Positions 1 to 5,786 of a stretch of DNA of 6,656 bases are shown here, piece by piece. The stretch covers positions 1 to 6,656 of the forward strand of contig LIBO01000054.1 of the NCBI GenBank assembly GCA_001438005.1, in the 5' to 3' direction. Positions within the stretch are counted from its first letter, which is position 1. Each line of letters starts with the position of its first letter. The notes below the pieces were generated by a model. It saw nothing but the letters and a program-made list of their open reading frames with translations, was not told the DNA's origin and made no database searches. A program made the translations under genes and the position numbers. Source of the stretch: Verrucomicrobia subdivision 6 bacterium BACL9 MAG-120507-bin52 (lineage in GTDB: Bacteria; Verrucomicrobiota; Verrucomicrobiia; Methylacidiphilales; Verrucolacustridaceae).

Positions 1-483
1 AAATTTGTTCTCGAACCCCAGTACGAATCCGCCCTTCCCTTCACCGATTTCCTGGCCGCGGTGCAAAAGGAGGGAAAGTGGGGCTTCATCAACGGCGAAG
101 GAAAATTCGTGATCGAACCGCGCTTTGAAAAAGCATTTCTCTTTAGCGATGGAGCCGCCGCCGTTCAGGAAAACGGCAAGTGGGGCTTCGTCAACCGTGC
201 TGGGAAATATTTAGTCGAACCCAAATATGAAAGCGCGGGAATTTTTCGACAAGGGCTCGCCGCAGTTCGCTGGGAGGGAAAGTGGGGTTTTATCGCCAAA
301 GACGGGGAGATGGTGGTGCCACCCAAATATGACCAAGTTTACTTTTTTGCCGAAGACCGTGCTGGCGCCCAGGTGGATGGAAAGTGGGGTTACATCGATC
401 GCACCGGTAAATTTGCGGTTCCCCCAAAGTATGAGGAGGTGCTCCCCTTTTCCCAAGGCTTAGCTGCGGTCAACCTTGGGGGA
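1..483 (+). repeat. In-frame tandem WG repeats, 102-bp period
   Basis: Four complete 34-codon units start at 76, 178, 280 and 382, each with AAGTGGGG encoding KWG. The window begins at residue 10 of an earlier unit. Conserved positions include KWG[FY][IV] at 1-5, G at 9, a PPKY/EPKY-type turn at 14-17 and a hydrophobic AAV-type end near 28-30. The period is exact with no indels across the four units; it breaks after 483, where a 10-residue insert (KREDNELTGG) precedes a degenerate unit. Confidence 0.9.
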
Positions 484-1968
484 AAACGGGAGGACAATGA
501 ATTGACCGGAGGAGTCTGGCACTTCGTCGACCCCGAAGGAAAAACGATCATCGATCAGGCCATGATCTCGGCCGCTTTACCTCAAAAGGGCGCTCCGTCC
601 CGCGTCGGGACCGACGGACGCCAAGATACCACTGCCAAAATTGAGGCCGTCGAAAATGGATTTCGTGGCGGAAAAGCTCATGTCCGGATTGGAAGTAGGC
701 TCCTCAACGGGGATTCCCAAGGCCCAGCGTGGGGATACATCGACCCCAAGGGGAACTGGTTGGCCGAAGGCAATACGACCATCCCCCTCAATTTCACCAC
801 CTACACGCCGGGCGAGGGAATGACCTTCGAATCCGATATCATCGGGAATCGAGGCACCGCTTCAGATATCCTACAAACCGCCAAGGATGCGGAAACGATC
901 GGGAAAGCCTACGAACAGGTGGAGCAGATCGAGCGGGACGCGGATGAGGATTTTGCCGCCGCCGATCGCATGGCTGAATTGGGGGATCCACAAGCGGCCG
1001 ACGCGTCCCGCCAATTAGGCAAAGAAAAGCAGCAGGAAGCCAAACGCCTTCGGGATGAAACCGACCGGCGAGGAGGCGAAGCCAATGCCAACTCGATCAA
1101 ATATTTCGATAAAGCTCTCAAGATCTACCAAGACTTCGCGAAAGAAAACCCAGACGACCTTCGCCGACCCGAGGCCCAATATAAAGTGGGAGAAATGTAC
1201 GAGCACCTGACCAAATATTGGGACGCCTATAAAGCGTACAAAAAGTTGGTGGAGGAAACCGCCTCCAACCAGTACTGGGACCTCGCCATCGAGCGAATGT
1301 TCGCCATTGGAAACGTTTACCTGGCGGGACAGCACCAGATGATGTGGAAAATCCCCATGCCAGCCGACATGAATAAAGTCGTCGAAATCTATCAAACCAT
1401 CATCAAATCCGCCCCGTTTGGCTCTTACGCACCTTTGGCCACCTTTCACTGTGGCCTGGCGCGAGAAAAACAGAAAAAGTGGCCGGAAGCGGTCAAGTTC
1501 TACGAGGAGATCCTCGATAAGTATCCAAAAAATGACCTGATCGATGATGCTCAGTATCAGATCGGATATGTTTGGACGAAGGCCGCTCGCCAACCCGAGT
1601 ACGATCAGACCGCCGCCCAAAAAGGAATTGAGGCCTATCAAGATTACCTCGCCCGATTTAAGCGGAGCGATAAGACCGAGCAAGCGACGGAAAATATCGC
1701 CATGCTGCAACAGCGGCTGAGTGGCGGATCCCTTTCGGTGGCCAAGTTTTACGATAAGTCAGGCAACTATCCGGCTGCTCTTGTTTACTACAATGAGGTG
1801 ATCACCCAAACTCCGGACTCTCCTGCCGGCCAAGAAGCTCGCCAAAGAAAAAGGGTGCTGGAAGACCTCATTTCAGAAACAAAGCAGCAGAACGCACCAC
1901 CCGATAAGTCCAAGATTAGTTTTAGATCGAATCCTCAGGCCGAACCCCGTAACCTAGCAAATCCATGA
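1..1968 (+). CDS. WG-repeat protein with BamD-like TPR C-terminal region (5' partial)
   Basis: The reading frame is open from base 1, which falls inside a WG repeat, so the true start lies upstream; the GTG at 61 is internal. 655 residues are visible. Order: the end of one WG repeat (1-75); four 34-residue WG repeats opening with KWGF or KWGY (76-483); two degenerate WG units (VWHFVDPEGK near 514, AWGYIDPKG near 727); a charged helical stretch (about 870-1080); then TPR-like helices (about 1081-1860). The last part resembles BamD/YfiO: paired helices with motifs such as ALKIYQDFAKENP, AVKFYEEILDKYP and SVAKFYDKSGNYPAALVYY. BamD is the lipoprotein partner of BamA in outer-membrane protein insertion. 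The role of WG repeats is unknown; they probably form a binding surface. The stop TGA overlaps the lptE-like ATG, so the two are likely coupled. No signal peptide can be judged because the N-terminus is missing. The WG and TPR calls are firm; BamD-like function is inferred. Confidence 0.93.
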   Translation, partial: KFVLEPQYESALPFTDFLAAVQKEGKWGFINGEGKFVIEPRFEKAFLFSDGAAAVQENGKWGFVNRAGKYLVEPKYESAGIFRQGLAAVRWEGKWGFIAKDGEMVVPPKYDQVYFFAEDRAGAQVDGKWGYIDRTGKFAVPPKYEEVLPFSQGLAAVNLGGKREDNELTGGVWHFVDPEGKTIIDQAMISAALPQKGAPSRVGTDGRQDTTAKIEAVENGFRGGKAHVRIGSRLLNGDSQGPAWGYIDPKGNWLAEGNTTIPLNFTTYTPGEGMTFESDIIGNRGTASDILQTAKDAETIGKAYEQVEQIERDADEDFAAADRMAELGDPQAADASRQLGKEKQQEAKRLRDETDRRGGEANANSIKYFDKALKIYQDFAKENPDDLRRPEAQYKVGEMYEHLTKYWDAYKAYKKLVEETASNQYWDLAIERMFAIGNVYLAGQHQMMWKIPMPADMNKVVEIYQTIIKSAPFGSYAPLATFHCGLAREKQKKWPEAVKFYEEILDKYPKNDLIDDAQYQIGYVWTKAARQPEYDQTAAQKGIEAYQDYLARFKRSDKTEQATENIAMLQQRLSGGSLSVAKFYDKSGNYPAALVYYNEVITQTPDSPAGQEARQRKRVLEDLISETKQQNAPPDKSKISFRSNPQAEPRNLANP

Positions 1969-2477
1969 AATGGCCCTTTTTCGCCCTCCTTTGCTTCAGC
2001 CTGGGAGCATGTGCCAACTACCAGATGGGGAGCACCCCGAAAAGTCAGGGCCTGAAAGATGTTCGAGTTATCTATGTGCCCACCGTCCAAAACGAGACAG
2101 ATGAGACCGATCTACCCGGGATCATGACCAACGCGATCTTGCAGGAACTCGATCGCGACGGAACCTATCGCCATGCCCGAAAAGATGAAAGTGATGCCAT
2201 TTTGGAAGTGACGATCAAGAAAGTGGAACGTTCCGCCATCCGGCAATCGACCGAGCAGTTTTTGACCACCCTTCAGTTCCAACTTCTCGTCACCGTTCAG
2301 TACCGATTGTACAACATGAAAGATAAAAAAGACGCGATTCCAAATGCGACCGTTATCGGCACCACAACCTTTTTCGTACAGGGAGACCAAACTGAATCAC
2401 AGCGACAAGCTTACCCTTTGGCCGCGGTCAGCGCCGCTCAAGCCATGGTGAGCTCACTTGCGAACAGCGGTTGGTAG
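1965..2477 (+). CDS. lptE: LptE-like LPS-assembly lipoprotein
   Basis: A 170-residue protein with a lipoprotein signal: basic start (MKW), hydrophobic core, lipobox L13-G14-A15-C16, followed by ANYQMGS. The body matches the pattern seen in LptE-family proteins of non-proteobacterial Gram-negatives: YQMGSTPKSQGLKDVRVIYVP, then N-ET-DLPGIMTNAILQEL (about 43-62), RDGTYR (64-69) and DAILEVTIKKVERSAIRQ (77-94). LptE is the outer-membrane lipoprotein that plugs and supports LptD in delivering LPS to the surface. The ATG overlaps the preceding TGA (ATGA, 1965-1968), and the sequence just before it (AACCTAGCAAATCC) has no Shine-Dalgarno match, which favours translation by re-initiation. The LptE family is very divergent, so the assignment rests on this pattern, the lipobox and the length. 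A generic small outer-membrane lipoprotein is the alternative. Confidence 0.78.
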   Translation: MKWPFFALLCFSLGACANYQMGSTPKSQGLKDVRVIYVPTVQNETDETDLPGIMTNAILQELDRDGTYRHARKDESDAILEVTIKKVERSAIRQSTEQFLTTLQFQLLVTVQYRLYNMKDKKDAIPNATVIGTTTFFVQGDQTESQRQAYPLAAVSAAQAMVSSLANSGW

Positions 2478-2622
2478 TCTCCCCTTTCTGATTCCCTCAT
2501 TGCGGCGCTAAAGCTTGCCCGAATATCATGTAGGATCTCATGCGCCGTTCCCGCATCATGAGAATATTTTTTATCGGGACAATAGGAAACATTCAGCAAT
2601 CTATTGCGAGTCAAACTCTTGT
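2478..2622. other. Convergent intergenic region
   Basis: A 145-bp stretch between the ends of two converging genes. It holds the terminator candidate listed separately and a second inverted repeat, CAATAG (2580-2585) with CTATTG (2601-2606), which has no T-run on either strand. No coding potential on either strand fits a gene here. No clear minus-strand intrinsic terminator is visible after the dihydrouridine synthase. Confidence 0.6.
2536..2572 (+). terminator. Probable rho-independent terminator of the WG/lptE unit
   Basis: TCTCATG (2536-2542) pairs with CATGAGA (2557-2563). An alternative fold uses TCTCAT/ATGAGA with inner GCG (2542-2544)/CGC (2552-2554) and a 3-nt bulge. The stem is followed by ATA and six T residues (2567-2572). 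It lies 58 bp after the lptE-like stop in the convergent region. The stem is only moderately GC-rich, so strength is uncertain. Confidence 0.6.
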
Positions 2623-3729
2623 CTACCAGTTCTCTACTGGTCCTTGCGGAACAGGAATCACCGATCGCTCCAACGGTGCATGCCCTGAAAAAACGGCCTC
2701 CAGTTTTGTCGGAGCGAACTTTTCCAGCAAAACCCCTTGTCCATTGAGAAACTGCTTCCGCCACTCACGATACTCACATAAAGCTTTCTCATAATCCATG
2801 CGGCTTGAGATTCTCACCGCCGCTTTTTTAAACTCACTCGCCGGTCCGAATCGGCGGGCATACCACGGAATCACCTTCCGAAAGAGGACGCACCCCCTCT
2901 CCTCCCCAAAGAATTCGATGTTACGTTCCAAATGCAGACTCATCACCCTTACCCGCTCCTCAAAATCTGGCTCCGCGATCAACTCGCCCGTCTCTAAGTA
3001 ACGAGCCGTTGCGCGGAAAATCCAAGGATTATAAAAAGCGCCTCGGCCAACGCTGACTCCGGAGCAACCCGTCTCTTCCAGCATCCGCTTCGCTCCAAGC
3101 GGTGTGGTCACATCCCCATTCCCAATGACAGGGATCTGACGGACCGCCTGCACCACCGCGGCGATTCCTTGCAGGTTCACCAACCCAGAGAAACCCTGCT
3201 CCCGCGTTCGGCCATGGACAAAAATGGCCGCCACCCCTGCCTCCTCCAACGCCTTGGCCAAATCGGGCGCCGTTAGATTTTTTTCATCCCAACCCAATCT
3301 CATCTTTGCCGTCACGGGAATCTTTACCCCTGCCACCATCCCCCTGACCAGCTCCGCCGTTTTGGCTAACTCATTCATCATGGCCGATCCGCCTCCCACC
3401 TTGCACACTTTCCGCACCGGACAGCCCATATTGATATCCACTGCGTTCGCCCCCAAATCCTCGCATTTCTTTGCCGCGTCCCGCATCTCCGAGGCCACGG
3501 CGCCAAAGAGTTGCACGGCCCATGGCCGATCCTCCGGCGAGGTCGCCACCAGTTCCAAAGCACGATGATTATTTTCCAAAAGCGAACGGGCATTCACTAG
3601 GTCGGTCGTGGCGAATCCGCATCCCCCCAACTCCCTGACCACTTTTCGAAAAGGCAGGTTGGTGTACCCCGCTAAAGGAGAAAGGCAAAGGGGAGTTTTC
3701 AGCTCAAGGGAACCGATCCGTAATTTCAT
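2623..3729 (-). CDS. dusB: tRNA-dihydrouridine synthase (DusB/NifR3-like)
   Basis: A 368-residue flavoenzyme that reduces specific uridines in tRNA to dihydrouridine using FMN and NAD(P)H in the cytoplasm. Visible motifs: SPLAGYTNLPFR (17-28, FMN site), AVQLFG (71-76), DINMGCPVRKV (98-108) with the expected catalytic cysteine C103, AKMRLGW (141-147), FVHGRTREQGFSG (170-182), IGNGDV (202-207) and GRGAFYNPWIF (228-238), then the C-terminal helical tRNA-binding domain. This is a complete, typical-length TIM-barrel Dus of the DusB type; which uridine it modifies cannot be read from sequence. I chose the ATG at 3729 because it overlaps the upstream TGA (ATGA) and has AGGTGG four bases before it. 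An in-frame ATG at 3753 lies inside the upstream gene and is less likely. The symbol is by family resemblance. Confidence 0.95.
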   Translation of the reverse strand: MKLRIGSLELKTPLCLSPLAGYTNLPFRKVVRELGGCGFATTDLVNARSLLENNHRALELVATSPEDRPWAVQLFGAVASEMRDAAKKCEDLGANAVDINMGCPVRKVCKVGGGSAMMNELAKTAELVRGMVAGVKIPVTAKMRLGWDEKNLTAPDLAKALEEAGVAAIFVHGRTREQGFSGLVNLQGIAAVVQAVRQIPVIGNGDVTTPLGAKRMLEETGCSGVSVGRGAFYNPWIFRATARYLETGELIAEPDFEERVRVMSLHLERNIEFFGEERGCVLFRKVIPWYARRFGPASEFKKAAVRISSRMDYEKALCEYREWRKQFLNGQGVLLEKFAPTKLEAVFSGHAPLERSVIPVPQGPVENW

Positions 3730-4574
3730 AAAGCCACCTGACTCATTTCCCACAACCTGCCCGCATCATGAGCACAGCGTGCCGCGGTTGATGGAAGGCA
3801 CTCTCTCCTTTTTGCATAATACCCACCCTGGATGGGTCGGGTCTCCCGAGCAGCTAACCAGACCGCCGTGTCCGCCCCCTGCTCATTGGTTTTACCAAAA
3901 ACATTTTTCAGAACCCGAAAGGCCAAGCCAGCCCATCCTCGATTCTCATCCCCCAAAGCAGAGTTCACCAAACCAGGATGTACGGCACAAATCTTGGTCG
4001 GGGAATTGCCCAAACGCCTCCCCTGCTCTGCCACAAACAAAAGATTCGCCAATTTCGTTCGACAGTAAGCTTTCCACCCGTCCCAACGCTTCTCCCCTTG
4101 CAAGTTATCCCATTCAACCTTACCCCAACGATGCGCCTCAGAGGCGGTACAGATCACTCTCGGATCACTACTCTTTTCAAGCAAAGGCATCAACCCCTGC
4201 GTCAAATCCACGTACGCCAGATGGTTCATCGCCCAAGTCTGTTCCAATCCCTCTTTGGTCACCTTCCTCTCCGTAAAATAAGCCCCCGCATTATTCCAAA
4301 GCACATCCAGCTTGGGCACATCCTGCAATATTTTCACACCCAACTCGGCAACCTGCAGGCGGGATGTTAGGTCGACTACGAAAGTTCTTACCAAGGGTGA
4401 GCCACACTCTTGGCCTAGCCTCGCGATTTCCTCTATTCGACCCCGGTGCCGGCCAACCAGGATGAGATTCGCCCCCAGCCGAGCCAAGGCCAGGGCTCCC
4501 GCTCGACCGATCCCCCGAGACGACCCCGTCACCAAGACGACTTTCCCTTTCATCAAAGGTAGCGATTCGGTCAT
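3726..4574 (-). CDS. Short-chain dehydrogenase/reductase (SDR), retinol-dehydrogenase-like
   Basis: A 282-residue Rossmann-fold oxidoreductase. From the ATG at 4574: KVVLVTGSSRGIG (11-23, dinucleotide-binding TGxxxGxG), R42 after the second strand (GRH), which with R20 favours NADP(H), D68-L69, NNAG (94-97), MNHL with N117, catalytic serine S145 in CTASEAH, and YCRTK with Y170 and K174. The C-terminus (GGYYAKRRECLPSTAAR, RLWEMS) matches the retinol dehydrogenase/WWOX-like branch of classical SDRs. The substrate is unknown. Start choice is uncertain: 4634 has an N-terminal extension that falls in the degenerate repeat zone, while 4553 gives the shortest typical SDR start. I prefer 4574. The stop overlaps the dihydrouridine synthase start by ATGA, so the two are probably co-translated, with no obvious functional link. 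Confidence 0.93.
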   Translation of the reverse strand: MTESLPLMKGKVVLVTGSSRGIGRAGALALARLGANLILVGRHRGRIEEIARLGQECGSPLVRTFVVDLTSRLQVAELGVKILQDVPKLDVLWNNAGAYFTERKVTKEGLEQTWAMNHLAYVDLTQGLMPLLEKSSDPRVICTASEAHRWGKVEWDNLQGEKRWDGWKAYCRTKLANLLFVAEQGRRLGNSPTKICAVHPGLVNSALGDENRGWAGLAFRVLKNVFGKTNEQGADTAVWLAARETRPIQGGYYAKRRECLPSTAARCAHDAGRLWEMSQVAL

Positions 4575-4580
4575 ACCCAC

Positions 4581-4609
4581 TTTATAGATGGAATCCTGCC
4601 GAAGACCAA
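4581..4609 (-). promoter_or_regulatory. Possible SDR promoter, giving a nearly leaderless mRNA
   Basis: On the minus strand TTGGTC (4609-4604) and TATAAA (4586-4581) are separated by exactly 17 bases. The -10 matches consensus at 5 of 6 positions, the -35 at 3 of 6. The -10 ends six bases before the ATG at 4574, so transcription would begin at or next to the start codon. This fits the lack of a good ribosome-binding site there, but the match could be chance. Confidence 0.3.
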
Positions 4610-4714
4610 GAGTCCTCCACACCAAAGCCCCCATGTGATAGGGGGTTGCGGCCCTGCATTCCTAGCTCAGTCCCATCCTTCTTTCGCCTCTGGCCATACT
4701 GTATGAATGGCTCA

Positions 4715-4740
4715 TGGAGCCATGGGGATTGGTCCCCTGC
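4715..4740 (-). pseudogene. Decayed tRNA-Ala 3'-end remnant
   Basis: On the minus strand this stretch keeps the T-stem 3' strand (CCCCA), the acceptor 3' strand TGGCTCC and the discriminator A of the intact tRNA-Ala 83 bp away. The T-loop is changed and one base shorter (GGGG-ACC-AATCCCC instead of GGGG-TTCG-AATCCCC), so the invariant TTC is gone. No anticodon arm, D-arm or 5' acceptor strand follows, so it cannot be a functional tRNA. Confidence 0.7.
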
Positions 4741-4789
4741 AAACCCTCCCCCGACCCATCCTTTTTTCGCCTCTGGCAAAATTGAATTT

Positions 4790-4806
4790 ATGGCTCATGG
4801 AGCCAT
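4790..4806 (-). repeat. Inverted repeat across the tRNA-Ala 3' end
   Basis: ATGGCTC (4790-4796) and GAGCCAT (4800-4806) are perfect complements around ATG. In the transcript the acceptor 3' strand TGGCTC can pair with the trailer GAGCCA, so this hairpin competes with the acceptor stem. The remnant copy has the same inverted repeat at 4707-4723. Confidence 0.8.
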
Positions 4807-4870
4807 GGGGATTCGAACCCCAGACCTCCTCAATGCCATTGAGGCGCTCTACCAACTGAGCTATGACCCC
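4798..4870 (-). tRNA. tRNA-Ala (anticodon GGC)
   Basis: A complete 73-nt cloverleaf on the minus strand. The acceptor GGGGTCA pairs with TGGCTCC, with G-U pairs at positions 3 and 5; discriminator A. The D-arm is GCTC-AGTTGGTA-GAGC. The anticodon arm is CCTCA-ATGGCAT-TGAGG with anticodon GGC (4837-4835), reading GCC/GCU alanine codons. The variable loop is AGGTC and the T-arm TGGGG-TTCGAAT-CCCCA. CCA is not encoded: the discriminator is followed by TGAGCCA. The G3-U70 wobble that alanyl-tRNA synthetase uses as its main identity element is present: G3 of GGGGTCA faces T70 of TGGCTCC. The nearest downstream gene on the same strand is the SDR, 223 bp away. Confidence 0.97.
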
Positions 4871-4881
4871 GAGTAAACCAA

Positions 4882-4910
4882 ACCATAAAGGAAGTTGGCG
4901 TACCCGCCAA
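4882..4910 (-). promoter_or_regulatory. Probable tRNA-Ala promoter
   Basis: On the minus strand TTGGCG (4910-4905) and TATGGT (4887-4882) are separated by exactly 17 bases; each matches its sigma70 consensus at 4 of 6 positions. The -10 ends 11 bases before the first tRNA base (4870), giving a leader of only a few bases, as is usual for tRNA genes. The -35 sits inside the inverted repeats described for 4895-4924. Confidence 0.45.
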
Positions 4911-4924
4911 GGCAAACCCTTGGC
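4895..4924. repeat. Two overlapping inverted repeats between tRNA-Ala and the LysM lipoprotein gene
   Basis: TTGGCG (4895-4900) pairs with CGCCAA (4905-4910) across a TACC loop. GCCAAGG (4906-4912) pairs with CCTTGGC (4918-4924) across CAAAC. The two share GCCAA (4906-4910), so only one hairpin can form at a time. On the plus strand they lie 28-58 bases before the lipoprotein start; on the minus strand they cover the tRNA -35 region. They could be a leader switch, a protein-binding site, or chance in GC-rich sequence. Confidence 0.55.
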
Positions 4925-4952
4925 TTGCGAAATTCCGTCCCCAAGACATTCT

Positions 4953-5786
4953 ATGCGGATGAAGCAATCCTCCCTGTTGGCTCTCCTTGCCACCCTTGCC
5001 CTCACCTCCTGCTCCCAAGCCCCCTCGGGCTCCGACGCCGAAGACGAGCGTAACCCATTCTTTCGGCAAGCCAGCAAGGATGTCGCCGACCTCAACTACC
5101 CCGCCGCGATCAAGCAATTTGAAAAGGCCGTCGCCGTCAATCCCTCCGTCGTCAAAGCCTATCTCCAAATTGGACTCCTTTACGGCGATAAGCTCGGCGA
5201 TCCCATCAGTGCCATCTACTTTTATCAGAAATATCTTGAGGCTCGGCCGAACGCAGCGGAGCGAGAAGAGGTGGTCGCGGCCATGGAGAAAGCAAAACTC
5301 GATTTCGCACTCACCCTCACCAATTCGGGACTGCAGAACGCAGCCGAAATTGCCAAAATGAGCAAAGAGAATGTGGACCTCAAACAGCAGATCCTCCAGC
5401 TCCAAGGAACACTCGCCGCCAAAGAAGCCCAAATGTCCCAAGCTGCTGGCGCCGCTACCCCGCCCAAAGCTACCGCTGTCGTTCCTGCTTCACCCAGTGC
5501 TGATAAAAAACCACTCAAAACAGTTCCCACCAAGCCCCTCGAAACTGCGAGCAGTATTCCGTCCGTCCCAGCAGTGACACCTCCCGCTGCCCCTGCCGAA
5601 GCGGCCACACCCTCAGGTGACGCCAAACAGCACACCATCGGGAAGGGAGACACCCTTTGGAAACTGGCTCGAAAATATTATCCAGCCTCGCTCGACCTGA
5701 ATGAGGAGATTGCCAAAATCAAAGCGGCGAACCCAGGTCTAGATGACCGAAATCTAAAGATCGGTGCCGTGATTACGATTCCATGA
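4953..5786 (+). CDS. Lipoprotein with TPR-like helices and C-terminal LysM domain
   Basis: A 277-residue envelope protein. MRMKQ and a hydrophobic core lead to the lipobox L17-T18-S19-C20, predicting lipid anchoring. Residues about 35-120 look like TPR helices (DLNYPAAIKQFEKAVAVNP, AYLQIGLLYGDKLGDPISAIYFYQKYLEARP). Residues about 125-165 form a probable coiled coil (KENVDLKQQILQLQGTLAAK). Residues 166-224 are a Pro/Ala/Thr-rich linker, and 226-277 a LysM domain (HTIGKGDTLWKLARKYY ... IKAANPGLDDRNLKIGAVITIP). LysM binds N-acetylglucosamine-containing glycans, here presumably peptidoglycan. An in-frame ATG at 4863 is inside the tRNA gene, so 4953 (or 4959) is the realistic start. There is no clear ribosome-binding site. 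The stop overlaps the next gene's ATG. The design suggests a membrane-to-peptidoglycan tether or scaffold for a partner bound by the TPRs; no specific function is recognised. Confidence 0.93.
   Translation: MRMKQSSLLALLATLALTSCSQAPSGSDAEDERNPFFRQASKDVADLNYPAAIKQFEKAVAVNPSVVKAYLQIGLLYGDKLGDPISAIYFYQKYLEARPNAAEREEVVAAMEKAKLDFALTLTNSGLQNAAEIAKMSKENVDLKQQILQLQGTLAAKEAQMSQAAGAATPPKATAVVPASPSADKKPLKTVPTKPLETASSIPSVPAVTPPAAPAEAATPSGDAKQHTIGKGDTLWKLARKYYPASLDLNEEIAKIKAANPGLDDRNLKIGAVITIP

Larger units (their letters stand above)
4671..4813. repeat. Two-copy 60-bp direct repeat (83-bp offset) including the tRNA 3' end
   Basis: Copy 1 is 4671-4730 and copy 2 is 4754-4813. By hand alignment without gaps they match at 52 of 60 positions. 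The last 23 bases (4708-4730 and 4791-4813) are identical. Those bases hold the tRNA-Ala acceptor 3' strand, its trailer and part of the T-arm; the rest of the unit is 3' flank of the tRNA gene. Copy 2 continues into the intact tRNA gene, while copy 1 diverges in the T-loop. Confidence 0.9.

Noticed and set aside
1015..1710. A 231-codon open frame on the minus strand
   Set aside because: It lies wholly inside the WG/TPR gene, has a low-complexity hydrophobic composition and no recognisable domain; the opposite frame has clear TPR motifs.
3608..4276. A 222-codon plus-strand open frame rich in Pro and Ser
   Set aside because: It runs antisense across the dihydrouridine synthase start and the SDR, both with intact catalytic motifs; its composition is typical of an antisense shadow.
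4628..4645. CCCCC-ATGTGATA-GGGGG hairpin as a terminator
   Set aside because: There is no T-run on either side, so intrinsic termination is unlikely; it may be a remnant of the repeat array.
4671..4813. The direct repeats as a CRISPR array or an insertion-sequence end
   Set aside because: There are only two clear copies, they include tRNA sequence, and there is no regular short spacer pattern, transposase or terminal inverted repeat.
4921..4950. A plus-strand sigma70 promoter just before the LysM lipoprotein
   Set aside because: TTGGCT at 4921 has no acceptable -10 at 16-18 bp; the promoter may lie within or beyond the tRNA gene.
4863..4952. Upstream ATG at 4863 as the lipoprotein start
   Set aside because: It falls inside the tRNA-Ala gene and would place 30 residues before the signal peptide, blocking a normal lipobox position.
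4830..5441. A 203-codon minus-strand open frame
   Set aside because: It overlaps the tRNA and is antisense to the LysM lipoprotein, which has a signal peptide and LysM domain.
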